64,000 nt of DNA, from NCBI GenBank assembly GCA_009760855.2, contig WPIO01000127.1:1022001-1086000 (forward strand), in the 5' to 3' direction. The DNA is from Cristatella mucedo (Eukaryota; Bryozoa; Phylactolaemata; Cristatellidae). The notes beneath the pieces are model-generated. The model ran no database searches and was not told the origin of the DNA. It saw only the letters and a program-made list of their open reading frames with translations. Each line of letters starts with the position of its first letter. Position 1 is the stretch's first letter. Positions 43,946-54,239 of this stretch are shown one piece after another. The position numbers and the translations under genes are program-made.

Positions 43946-46751
43946 TCTGTGTGTGTGTAATGCTATATTATGTGTCCTTCCTTGTCTGTCTCCGGCCCCC
44001 AATATATCGGTCAGTCAGTCACTCTCTTGCTATCTCACACACACAAACACTTGCACACATAGACTCTCTTTCTTACTCTCTCTCTCTCTCTCTCTCTTTA
44101 CCTGTGTTTCACTCACTTTTGCTCTCTCTTTCTTGTAATAAAAGGTCAGCTTATTCAACAGCCTCATTTATATAGCAGCAGACGAGCTTCGACGGCTATC
44201 TTTCCCCTGCTGGCAATGATTGCATGCTTAAGAACTCAAACCCACAACCTGGGTCGTATTGCAGCACCTCAGCTATTCGTGTCTGACTTCTCTCTCTTAA
44301 TTTCTCTGTCTGTTCGCTGGGTTTTTAGTTTTCCTCAGCCAATGAGTACCGCCAGTTTGGTGCTTTTGGTCCAGGTGCTGTGCAGCCTATCTGCTCTGAA
44401 CCGGCCTAATCTGGCACTGCTTAGTTGAACTTGGGATGTTCCACCTTAGACTGAGATTAGACTGTGCTTAGCTTCTTGGAAGCCAGTGGAATTGATGAGA
44501 CCTCTGTCAGAGGAGGGCTATTCAACCTGATAACAGTAAACGACGTAATAGAGTGCCTGGGGGGCAGAGCAGGATGGCAACAACGCTAAGAAAAACGGCA
44601 GAAAACTCTCAATCACACTGTGTGCACCGGAAGGCTGGATGTGGAGTGGATCTGGATGTGGACTCACTGCCTTTCAGGCAATTAGCATGTTCGCATTTTT
44701 TTGTTTAAACGAGTAAGTTGCACCAGTTGCTACGTCTTGAATACTGTTCAATTTCTGTTAATCACTACTCGTCGCCCGTTTGGCTTGTGCTTGCAGCCAA
44801 ACTCGGTCGCTCGTGAGCGTGGCAATTTTGCCACATTGCAGGCCATTGCTCACCAACCTGCGAGTCGAGCGAGCAGCGCAGCGCATCGAAGTCAAGGCTT
44901 TCTAAATCGCTGGCAGATCCCTTCATTCTCGCTCGCTCCGGCCTGCCTATCTGAACTACTTGGCAATCAGGCGACATTGTACGATCCACTCATCCGACTC
45001 AAGTCACTCTAGCTGTGCCTTTAAGCAAGCTCAAATCCTTTGGGACCTTTGGGCCTTTGGTTGGTATGCTCCCAAAGCCTGCAACTCACTACAGACTGAC
45101 ATTGCGGCATCCTCCGACTTGAAGACATCTAAAACAAGGCTAAATCTTTGCCTGTTCCTCCCAGATTCGTCCCATCACTTTAAATTATCCTGTGTGGGCA
45201 TGTGCAGGCTGACACTGTGCATGTCTTTACTAACCAATGTTCTCTGCCCACCATATGCAAAGGACTTCTAGAGACATTTTGTTCTCTTAGGGTGGTATAC
45301 AAATGTGTTATTGTTATTATAACACCCTAAGCTAGTGACGACAGAAATCTGACACTTTATTAGGAACCGGAAATGCACGGCTGCTATCAGTGATTTTGTG
45401 CCCTTGACGAGAGAGTACGCGAGAGCTCTGAATGTCTGTTTCGACGAATACTTGTCGTTCAAAAGCTTTATTCGAAAGACTGCATCAACGGTCACAGCAG
45501 TTTAGTTCGATCCCTCTGGGATTAGATGCTACTTACCCCTGGTTTTTAGCTTAGAGCATACGGTTCGGTAAGACAGGGTAAGGTTGTAGAATCAGCTGAC
45601 CTTTCCTTTACTTTACTTGACCTCAACACCTAACTAAAGGTTCTAACGAGTTCCCCTGTTTTCACGAACCGAGACTAATTTGACTAGGTTCGGCACGGTT
45701 TGAAAAAACACTTGAAAATGTCATCAAGCCCGGTCAGCTAGTGTTACATATGGCCACTCGGTTGGTCTTCAAATCAAAGGAATGCTTTCACGTGTCCCTC
45801 CGGCTAAAGGAGTAGCAGTGGCTCCTGGTTGATGAACAAATACAAAGCTACTCAGCCGATGCAAAGTATGCTGACCCTCACTCCCAACCACGTTATCCTT
45901 ACTGTTTATTTAGCATGCTACCACTAACCATTCGATCGTGCTTCCTTCGCAGCAATTGTAAAGCACCTAGAAAGAGATTGAGTTCTCTGAGGGTGCTTTA
46001 TCAAATGTATTATTATTATTATTATTATTACTGTTATTATTATTATTATGAAGCTGGTGAGCAGATACAAAGCTGGTGAGCAGATACAAAACTGGTGAGC
46101 AGATACAAAGCCACTCAGCCGATACAAAATTGGTCCGAAGATACATGGCTAATCAGCTGCAGCTGTCTCGGCCTCCTCTCGTGTACCCTCTCAGGACAGT
46201 AAATGAGACCCCTCACCCCCCCCCCGTTCTTTCATTTTATGACCCCCCTTCTTTCATTTAATGACTGCTGAAGACCGACCGTTAAGCCTTTTCTCTAGAC
46301 GTCGTACGTCCATATGCCACCCCTTAGAGGAGGCAACCGTATTGTGTAATGCTGCCAGTATAGCATTCCCCTGATAAACTCGGTCCAATCCTTATCGGAC
46401 CGACACTTATGAACCGCTCGAATTGAAAAGCCTTGTTTTGCCACAAGTTTTGCCACATGCACATTACTCAGAAAATTGGTTGGTTCTGCCTGCTATGTTA
46501 TCTAATCTATGCACTCACCATTAAATGTTTCATCCGGCATGCTGGGTAATACATGTGCCCGTGAGCAGCCCTTTGTAATCGGTATTTTGTAATTTAGCTG
46601 AAGTGGAATTATGAAAAAACTGACACAACACACACATCGTACACAGCGGATGCGGTGCCACCAAGAGGACCTGCATAAAGGGACTCTTATACTGGACAGG
46701 GGATGCCTAAGCACTGGCTAAAAGAGGACACATGCAGACAGACTGACACAG

Positions 46752-46801
<50 letters not shown>

Positions 46802-46842
46802 GCACACACGGACATACACGCTCACACACAGAGGCATACACG

Positions 46843-46889
<47 letters not shown>

Positions 46890-47165
46890 GCACGCACGCA
46901 AGCACACACGCACGCACACGCAAGCACACACGCACACGCAAGCACACACGCACACATGCTCTCGTGCGATGTACGCAGGAGTAGGGCCAGCAGGCCATGA
47001 CCCGCCCGGACTGACCTTAAGGGGCATCAGGCGGCCCAGTGGCCCGACATGCTTAGCATTCCTATGATTGAACGCCTGGCCCTCGGTTTAACTCCGGTCA
47101 CACACGTGTGCATAAATACGTCAGCATACCTTTACCAAGTGCTTAATTCTTTCCCTCTATCTCTC

Positions 47166-47253
<88 letters not shown>

Positions 47254-48189
47254 CCCTCATATCACGCTTACTTCTTACCTCCTCTCGTGAGATCTCCTCT
47301 CGCTCGTAATTCTTGCATCTCATCTTCCCACTCGTAGTTGTTTCCTCTGTCTCCTCCTCTCACTCTTTACGCATCATTTACCTTTATTGGCATCGTCTTC
47401 TGCAGCTGCTGCTGGTACTTTATGTGAAATTAATAATAATAATAATAATATTAACACAATTGATAAAGCACTCTCAGACATTCCGGGCCGCATCATCTGA
47501 CTCAGAGCGTGACTTCTTAGAGCTGCACACAAAGTGGCAGTCAGACGTACCGAACGTGTTGAAGTTCACTGAGGTTCACTATGTCGACGTAGCGATGCCC
47601 AGGCGAGAGATGGGAGTTGCTCAAAAAGGATTCGGCGATCGATAGTCTCAGATACACACACCTTGGCACAAGGTACGGCAGAGGAGCTGTGATCTGCTTC
47701 ACTCAGGATTGTAAAAAAAAACACTCAGTAGTAATTATGGCTACACGACAGCAGAACTGAGGGGCGGGGCTGCCGAAACCCAAAGGCATCTTAAGCATCA
47801 TCGGAGCGAAGCCAAAAAGCACTCGTAAAGTCACTGAGCAGCAAGTCACCTGCTTCCAGCGGCCCTCAGCTTCAAGCCGCCGAGGATGCGCCGCGCACGT
47901 GCAGCTTGATCGCTTGCACGAGCGCCATTCAGCGCCGCCGGCGCTGAACGGAGCTCTCACCGAACATCGCAGCTGAAGTGTCGCTTGCTCCTGCGGGTCA
48001 GCGGGTCAGCTGTTTTCTCTTCTTGCGTGACAAGTGGGCCAGCCAATGGACGTGCCTAAAGTGGAGCAGCCCAGCAAGGAGTTGGTGCTCGAGTGGCACC
48101 GCAAGTACCTGCTGGCTCTGGAGTCTCTGTTTGAGGAGAACAAGGTCACGTACGGCATCGACGCCAGCCACAAGCTTCGCTTCATATGA
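42100..48189 (+). CDS. Gene B: diacylglycerol/monoacylglycerol O-acyltransferase, DGAT2/MOGAT family (4 exons)
   Basis: Paralogue of gene A, with the same expected ER acyl-CoA:acylglycerol acyltransferase role. Exons 42100-42586, 43081-43255, 43562-43761 and 48035-48189 join to 1017 nt (338 residues; 337 if the second ATG at 42103 is used). The N-terminus [20 protein letters not shown] resembles vertebrate MOGAT proteins as I recall them. Two hydrophobic stretches follow (about residues 21-46 and 48-62), then DYFP and the active-site HPHG at 112-115. Later come [46 protein letters not shown] and the C-terminal [10 protein letters not shown]...RFI. All introns are GT-AG in phases 1, 2 and 1, as in gene A. 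An ATTAAA polyadenylation-type signal lies 236 bp after the stop. The family is certain; the substrate preference is not. Confidence 0.96.
42717..42785. repeat. (GATGAT)n-type repeat in gene B intron 1
   Basis: Imperfect ATG trinucleotide repeats, about 70 bp, with GCC interruptions. Confidence 0.8.
43081..43255 (+). CDS. Gene B exon 2
   Basis: The acceptor GCTTGCAG|GAGC completes the split glycine codon. The exon encodes [22 protein letters not shown] and [12 protein letters not shown], with donor CTGG|GTACCG in phase 2. Confidence 0.93.
43366..43515 (+). mobile_element. SINE1 copy in gene B intron 2
   Basis: TTTGGCCTAGTGGTTCAGG (A box), GTGGGCTCGAGCCCC (B box), and the tail AAGTGCCTAAATGGGTATTT, AGTTATCTTAGGCTCATACA, GATGAATTATA. 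It ends 46 bp before exon 3. Confidence 0.78.
43562..43761 (+). CDS. Gene B exon 3
   Basis: The polypyrimidine acceptor CCTTTTTACAG|TGCC precedes [15 protein letters not shown], the [15 protein letters not shown] segment and KPGHTV. The donor is GTAG|GTAAGA in phase 1. Confidence 0.93.
43866..43945. repeat. (TA)n(TG)n compound microsatellite
   Basis: Alternating TA then TG repeats in gene B intron 3. The alternating purine-pyrimidine tract could adopt left-handed DNA. Confidence 0.92.
44150..44270 (-). mobile_element. SINE2 remnant in gene B intron 3
   Basis: Reverse-complement matches: TCAACAGCCTCATTTATATA, GCAGCAGACGAGC, ACGGCTATC and AACCCACAACCTGGGTCG (B-box region). Confidence 0.6.
44271..44934. 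other. Gene B intron 3, unassigned
   Basis: No recognised feature. Confidence 0.4.
44935..45320 (+). mobile_element. LINE family 1 remnant in gene B intron 3
   Basis: Sense matches to the C-terminal reverse transcriptase region (CAAATCCTTTGGGACC, TGCTCCCAAAGCCTGCAACT) and to the 3' end (CATATGCAAAGGACTTCTAG, TTGTTCTCTTAGGGTGGTAT). The TTA-type tail is eroded. Confidence 0.7.
45430..45870 (+). mobile_element. LINE family 2-like fragments
   Basis: AAAGCTTTATTCGAAAGACT followed by GCATCAACGG (45460-45490) and, after unrelated sequence, GGTTGGTCTTCAAATCAAAG with TGGCTCCTGGTTGATGAACA (45760-45840). The second matches the ARLVFKS and GWLPVEQR region. The copy is broken and old. Confidence 0.55.
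45880..46049 (+). mobile_element. LINE family 1 3' end in gene B intron 3
   Basis: The hairpin here is TAAAGCACC (45959-45967) with GGTGCTTTA (45992-46000), enclosing AGAGA/TCTCT, followed by (TTA)n. The outer stem differs from the main copy by a compensated G-C to A-T pair. Confidence 0.85.
46047..46140. repeat. 20-bp imperfect tandem repeat (GCTGGTGAGCAGATACAAA)
   Basis: About four units: two near-exact copies, a third with AACTGG and a degraded fourth. They start right at the end of the LINE tail. Confidence 0.8.
46752..46955. repeat. (CA)n-rich microsatellite, about 200 bp
   Basis: CA repeats with CACG and AAGCACACACG interruptions. The long Thr-His and Val-Cys frames here are artefacts. 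Confidence 0.95.
47156..47250. repeat. (CT)n(AT)n compound microsatellite
   Basis: About 40 bp of CT followed by about 50 bp of AT repeats. Confidence 0.95.
47428..47480 (-). mobile_element. LINE family 1 tail remnant
   Basis: TTAATAATAATAATAATAAT is followed by AACACAATTGATAAAGCACT and CTCAGACATTCC. Only the tip of the 3' end remains. Confidence 0.6.
48035..48189 (+). CDS. Gene B exon 4 (C-terminus)
   Basis: The acceptor follows a pyrimidine tract (TGTTTTCTCTTCTTGCGTGACAAG|TGGG region) and restores TVVGQP with exon 3. The exon encodes [30 protein letters not shown] and HKLRFI, then TGA at 48187-48189. The intron before it is 4.3 kb and full of repeats. Confidence 0.92.
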
Positions 48190-48424
48190 CCCTCACGACC
48201 GCTCGGTGCTTTCTACTTCCGGCAGCTGAGGCTCGCGCCACATTTGCTTGCCACTCCTTGGCTTTGTGTGGTGCACCATTAGCTAGGTCGGTGCACGGCC
48301 AAGGGTGTGCATCGCGTGGAGTAGTGATACAGTTGTGCAGCGGTCGTGCGTGCACTGGGTCGGGGCTCTACTTGCAGGCCTGCAGCAAACTACCGACCCG
48401 GGAGCCTGGTCGTGCTGTTTCTGA

Positions 48425-48430
48425 ATTAAA
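48425..48430 (+). promoter_or_regulatory. ATTAAA polyadenylation-type signal of gene B
   Basis: This is the first ATTAAA/AATAAA-type hexamer found after the gene B stop, 236 bp downstream. The cleavage site is not determined. Confidence 0.4.
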
Positions 48431-48913
48431 GATATCGTTATAGACAATGTTGTGCATTGTTACTCGTGAGTCACTCGTACGCGAGAAAGAACAGGATGCT
48501 CTCGGTCGCGTTGCTTTACTACTGCCAGCGTACTTGTGCTGGCCTGCAACCATTCTCTAGCAAACTGGCGATTTTCTGGATCCGACACAGAGAGATAGTC
48601 AAAGTTTGACTGTGCCGAAGGCGACAAGCAATGTCTCGCTACGGCTGCCGCCGCTGACCAGTTTCTGGCCCTCTGACTGCGGAGGGACAGGGTCTCGTCA
48701 CTATGCGTCTGACAGACGGTGGTAGCTAGTGGCGCCTTGAGCAACGCATCCGGGTGCCACGCAGGTGCCACGCAGGGTTTGAGTCTTTGAGCCTGACAGG
48801 ACGGCTTGGCCGAGTCGGTCTCCGTCACTGCGTTCAGGCCTTCGCTTATGTTTGGCGCCATCTTTTTTCTTTTGGATTTCCAAGAGAAAGAAAAACTTGT
48901 CCCTTGAGCAAAA

Positions 48914-49035
48914 ATGTCGAGTGCAAGTTCAAATGTCATGCTCGAAGTCAGTTATGGGCCAGAGGTCACCTCCATCAGTCCTCAGAAGTGCTTGACGAGC
49001 TTGCTCGAGCTAGGCATTGTTCAAGCGACAGCAGC
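48914..49035 (+). CDS. Possible short first exon, unassigned
   Basis: An ATG in good context (AAAAATGTCG) opens MSSASSNVMLEVSYGPEVTS and continues through ISPQKCLTSLLELGIVQ before entering a repetitive CCACGTGTACC region. The composition looks protein-like, and a second similar stretch (ATELGHSLDIETLVGKLDDF) lies at 49321-49380 after a microsatellite. No family was recognised, and the exon boundary is uncertain. It could equally be chance. Confidence 0.2.
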
Positions 49036-49115
49036 CGCTCAATTCGCGTACCACGTGTACCACCTGCTACCACGTGTACCACTATCTACTACGCGTACCA
49101 CGTGCTACCGCGGCC
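49030..49115. repeat. TACCACGTG short repeat
   Basis: Five imperfect units of CGTGTACCAC/CTGCTACCACGTG. Each holds or nearly holds the palindrome CACGTG. Confidence 0.65.
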
Positions 49116-49149
49116 AGCGTTTGGTGTGTAAATGATGGGCAAGACAGGG

Positions 49150-49151
49150 GC

Positions 49152-49191
<40 letters not shown>

Positions 49192-49300
49192 GGACGGACA
49201 GACACATACACAGACAGACACATACACAGACAGACACATGCACAGACAGACAGACACACAGACACATGCACAGACAGACCAGACTGACACCCAGACAGAC
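49150..49300. repeat. (GA)n(GACA)n(CACAGACA)n compound microsatellite
   Basis: GA repeats pass into GACA and ACACATACACAGACAG units. The Cys-Val-Leu frames on the minus strand are artefacts. Confidence 0.93.
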
Positions 49301-49624
49301 AAAAAGAAGGATGTGTACAGGGCTACCGAGCTTGGCCACTCACTGGACATCGAAACGCTGGTTGGGAAATTGGACGACTTTGGATTCTGCGACGTGATAC
49401 GTTCGAGCCGATTCCGTCGCAAATCTCGTCTGGCGAGCAGTCGTCTACCGAGTTCCGCTGCGATTGACTCTCTCGGTCGCCTTTTTTAGTTCCACCGAGA
49501 TGTACTCCTGCGCCACAATGCTCGAGGTTCGCGACAAAAGTCACGTGTCGGTCGCTGGAGTCGCGAAGCAATATTGCAAATATCTTTATTTCGAGCCTCC
49601 AGCAAGTGAAAGCACTGCTCAAAA

Positions 49625-49730
49625 TCATTCATTGCCTTCATTGCCCACTACAACCGGTTTGGTATCACTGCAGCTCTTCTGCAGCTATATAAATGAGTCT
49701 GTCGAATCATCTAACCCTTACTTTACATAA
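49625..49730 (+). mobile_element. SINE2 3' fragment
   Basis: CATTGCCCACTACAACCGGT, CAGCTCTTCTGCAGCTATAT and AAATGAGTCTGTCGAATCAT match the last two thirds of SINE2 with substitutions. Confidence 0.6.
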
Positions 49731-49795
49731 GTTCTAACTGCTTCATAGAGTTACAAGTGGAGGTATATAATATAACTATAAACGTAGATGTCGCG

Positions 49796-49935
49796 CTGGT
49801 TTGGCCCAGTGGTCAAGGTGCTCGCCCAGACCAAGGTCTGGCCGAGGTCGTTGGCTCGAGCCCCATGACGTATGTGAAGCGCCTGAATAGAGATTAAGTT
49901 CTCTAGGAGGGCTCTACGAAATGAATTATACAAAT
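49796..49935 (+). mobile_element. SINE1 copy, well preserved
   Basis: CTGGTTTGGCCCAGTGGTCA (A box), TTGGCTCGAGCCCC (B box) and the tail GAAGCGCCTGAATAGAGATT, AAGTTCTCTAGGAGGGCTCT, then ACGAAATGAATTATAC. The inner stem AGAGA/TCTCT of the LINE family 1 hairpin is intact. Confidence 0.85.
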
Positions 49936-50520
49936 AAACGATATAAACAATAGTGAACGTAAGCATGGATAAACAGTTGAATATCAGTGTAAATAATAAC
50001 GTATATGTGCAGTATCCATGTGTCGCTTCTTTGGTTGACTTCCCAGGTTAAGTGTTCGTTTACTTTACAAGGCCTCTGGGCAATGCAAATCGGCTATGGC
50101 TTTGGACACAATGCTATAAACTGGAGACTAGCCGCATTCGCTTGCACTGCTCGCCGATAAATAGCTGCATTGATAATCGCAGGATACCTACTCGCGTAGC
50201 TGGAGTCCACAAGATGATCACAAGCCGCTCGTGCGACGCATCGTGTCGCGTGCTCCGTTCCCCGCAAAGACTATATCTAATATTTATGCCGTGAGCTTAA
50301 GATTTCTTCGATACTAAGTATGTCGAGCTGCTGCAATTCTGCATCGACACGCGGGGCTGAGTAGAGTCTCATATTAGCCTACCGAACCTACTTATATTCA
50401 TTAAATCATCATTAAATTATTATTAAAATAACGGCACGCGAACTTTTTCCTCAACCTTATAGATCATCAACGCTATCGATAGTTATAAATCATTTCAGGC
50501 TTTTCAGGCGGTTGCGAACA
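49936..50520. other. No recognised feature
   Basis: AT-rich unique DNA. No gene was recognised. Confidence 0.4.
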
Positions 50521-50526
50521 ATTTGA

Positions 50527-51064
<538 letters not shown>

Positions 51065-51128
51065 CGGCTACTGCTGACTACACCGGCTGGTCAATGAAGG
51101 TTATTTCGTCGAGGCCCTTAACTCAGTC

Positions 51129-51194
51129 CCAGGTCCGTCACGTGAGCTTCCCAGGTCCGTCACGTGGGCTTCCCAGGTCCGTCACGTGGGCTTC
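51129..51194. repeat. 22-bp repeat, 3 copies, each with a CACGTG E-box
   Basis: The unit CCAGGTCCGTCACGTGGGCT plus TC occurs three times; CACGTG palindromes lie at 51139, 51161 and 51183. CACGTG is the binding core of bHLH factors of the USF/MYC type. Whether this is regulatory is unknown. Confidence 0.85.
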
Positions 51195-52672
51195 TCTGCT
51201 CGTCCCGTTTCGCGGGGCCGTTGCTCCCCCATCCCCTAGTGCCATATCTACTTTTGACCCTGCAGTGCTTCGAAGGTATCTCTTCTGGGCGTACACTTTC
51301 GCGTCAGTCTTGAGATAGGTCAGAATTCAGCCGCAAGGTGGAGCCAGTGCTTAATCCAAGTAACGCTCTCTACTCCAGGTTGTGGGGTGAAACGAGCGCA
51401 ATCTCGCGCGCCTCGCCGTCTCGCGACAAACGGGACTGCGAGACTGAGCGCGCGCCGAGTTCGCCTGCTGTCGCCACCGACGGCAGCACTATCGGCAGCG
51501 CTGCTGCTACCGCGAGAGCTCACAGGAGTATTGGCTGTATTATAAATCCGGTATGGAAGGCGAGTGCGCGAAGACTCGTTACAAGCTTATAGCAGCTAGC
51601 GCTCGACTAAATGCTCACCGACCGCCAGAGCTTGGCCTAAAAGAGCCCACTGCGGTCAGGTTCTCATCCGGATTATCTCCTCCCGGTGTCTTTGCCCCGA
51701 GGCGCGCGAACGCGTCTTTCCGTTCTTTCTGCAGGGGCTGCTACTCGGCGATTTAATTCTCGCTACCGTTTAAGCTAGCGCTGCTGCAGTTGCTTCTTTG
51801 TAGGAGCTAAGCTTCCAGCGGATTGGCAAGTGTGCACGTGCGCGTGCATTGGTATGTGGCCAGTGGGTGTCGTCCAGCTGTTCAGTTTTGCTTCATGTTT
51901 CGACGAGCGGTGGCTGCCCACTGAGCGACGTAGCGCTACAGTAACCGACGTTCAATCGCTCGCCGGAGGATGGAAACCTGGCGTTCCCCCTGCGGTTACC
52001 TGGGCAACAGCCTGTGCGGTTTAGAGGCGAGCTCTTCGAGGCGGATTCGTCCGCCTAAGCTGCAGCCAGCAGTCGCCGCTGACTGCTTGCTCGGTGCAGA
52101 ACGATCGGCTTGCAATGTGGGACTGGATTGCTGAGTGCCGGAGAATGCGGGCGAGAGAGGGCAGAGGGCATCCCTCAACGCCTGCGGCCGTCCATAGTGC
52201 GTGCGTCGGCGGCTGGCTAGGCGGGCTTCTTTGTCAGTACAGTGCCGGCTGTTGGATACAAGAGAAGACGGGTCGCTCGGTCGCCCTGCCCGGCCCGATG
52301 GCGGGTCTGTCCGAAAGACAGTCGTAAGCTGCCGCGCTCTGCTGTCGCCTCCGTTGTCTCTGGCCGCACGCCACCTGCAACGCAACAATCGATAGCATTG
52401 CTCAGTCAACGGTGGTCTGGGACGCTTGAAAAACCAACCCGTGGCAGGGACCGTCAGGCTTGACGTCAGGCGGTTCGGGGGGGGCGGGACTCGGAGAGGG
52501 CGGCGCTAGGAGGGCTCGCTCGTACGCGAGATGCACCTGCATTGCCTCTGGCAATCGAGCTGGTAGTTGGCTACCAAAGTACTGAACGTAAGTCAGCGCT
52601 GCCCCTCAGGCTCGCGTGCTCGGCAGTGTTCAATCCAATTGTGAATGATTGAAAGGAGCATACCCGAGCTCA
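51195..52672. other. GC-rich stretch, no recognised gene
   Basis: CpG-rich sequence (for example around 51390-51500) with many overlapping frames and no motif. It could hold a promoter. An 8-G run lies at 52478-52485. Confidence 0.4.
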
Positions 52673-52815
52673 CTTGTTCAACAGTGAGAGGCCTTTAGAA
52701 AATCGGTTGCAGTTCTTTATTTCCCGCGGCTCTCACTCCAAGGTCAAAGGTGAACTCGGTGGAAATTCTTCTGGTGCTGGCCTTCAGTGCATCGAATCCA
52801 TAGCGGAGCTCCTGC

Positions 52816-52873
52816 GAAGGGCGTGGCGGGCCATCAAGGGCGTGGCGGGCCATCAAGGGCGCGGCGGGCCATA
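52816..52873. repeat. 18-bp repeat, 3 copies (GGGCGTGGCGGGCCATCA)
   Basis: Three head-to-tail copies with single changes. Confidence 0.85.
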
Positions 52874-52950
52874 AAGCACCGAATGTTGGCCGAGAGTAGC
52901 GAGTGCCGAGTCCGTGTGCCGAGTACGCCTGCGGGCCGCTGGCGCAGCGG

Positions 52951-53069
<119 letters not shown>

Positions 53070-53246
53070 TCCTCGAGCGAATCGCAATAGCAGAGACATG
53101 TCATCGCGGCAAAATCGTCCTTCAATTACGAGTGAATACATTCTGACCGCTGCGAGCATTCAACGAGATGCCCCCTTCAAGCAGACACACCCTATGCATC
53201 TTCCCACGCTGTTTATCCCCTGTTGTCCGAACACTGGACGTAAAAA

Positions 53247-53429
53247 TAATAATAATAATGATAATAATGCACTTGATAAAGCGCCCTCAGAGAACTCAAT
53301 CTCTCTCTAGGCGCTTTACATTTGCTGCAAAGGGAAATGCAATTGAATGGTGAGTAATATCATCCTTAATAAACAAACAAATGAATAACATGGTTAGGGA
53401 TGACATGCACAGGGTCAGCATGCAAATGT
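53247..53429 (-). mobile_element. LINE family 1, 5'-truncated copy
   Basis: TAA tail, full hairpin (TAAAGCGCCC..TAGGCGCTTTA) and about 100 bp of 3' UTR, in reverse orientation. It belongs to the subfamily with AAAGGGAAATGCAATTGAAT, as in the copy at 21025. Confidence 0.88.
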
Positions 53430-53461
53430 AGACAATTTTCCATCTCCTACTACGTTCTATT

Positions 53462-53530
53462 AATGTAAACTGCATAGAAAGAGATTAAGTTCTCTGAGGG
53501 TGCTAAATCAAATGTAATATTATTATTACT
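53462..53530 (+). mobile_element. LINE family 1 tail
   Basis: GTAAACTGCATAGAAAGAGA, TTAAGTTCTCTGAGGGTGCT, then AAATCAAATGTAATATTATT. It lies 30 bp from an oppositely oriented copy, so the two tails face away from each other. Confidence 0.75.
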
Positions 53531-53639
53531 GGTGGAATACTTTCTGCATGCGGGACGCGTGTCCGGCGCCCGCCACCAGCTCGTGGCCGTGTGCACGCAG
53601 CAGCAGCAGTGGCAAGTTTTCGCAAGCATCATTAAGTCC

Positions 53640-54165
53640 TACAGCTCGTCGACTTCAAGGTTTTGTCGCTCACTCTTAGGTTCTTTCATTCTTTGGCTCC
53701 AGCCTACCTTTTACGTCTACTCCCCCACCAGGCTGAGCGTCGTACCACCCGCTTTTGTGAATCTGGTCGTTTACTTACACCCCGTACGAACCTCAAATCC
53801 TTCGGAGACCGTGTCTTTAGTTCGTATGCTCCCAAAGCCTGAAACTCACTTCGACTGGTGTCACAACATCCCCAGATCTGTCGACATTTAAGAAGAATCT
53901 GAAAGCGAATGTATTTATCACATCATGCTGTGATTTAATGCGGTTTGTCCTTCGTGTGGTTGTGCGTGCTGAAAGTGTGCACACTTTCAGTAACCATATT
54001 TTCACGTACAGCCTTTACAGGTCACCTGTAACTTTTTATGCTTGCTGCCATCGAGAATACAGCTTTTAATTATCCGATCGTGCTTCCTTTGCAGCAAAGG
54101 TACAGTTCGTAGAAAGAGATTGAGTTCTTTGAGGGTTCTATGCCATTGAATAGTATATTGTTATA
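53640..54165 (+). mobile_element. LINE family 1 3' fragment
   Basis: Sense copy from TTTTGTCGCTCACTCTTAGG and CTTTGGCTCCAGCCTACCTT through CTCAAATCCTTCGGAGACCG to the tail AGAAAGAGATTGAGTTCTTT, GAGGGTTCTATGCC. The TTA tail is eroded. Confidence 0.82.
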
Positions 54166-54239
54166 TTGATAATATAATGATATAATTATATTTTATGATA
54201 TATGGATATGAGTATATTGACTATGTTGATTTTTTTTAT

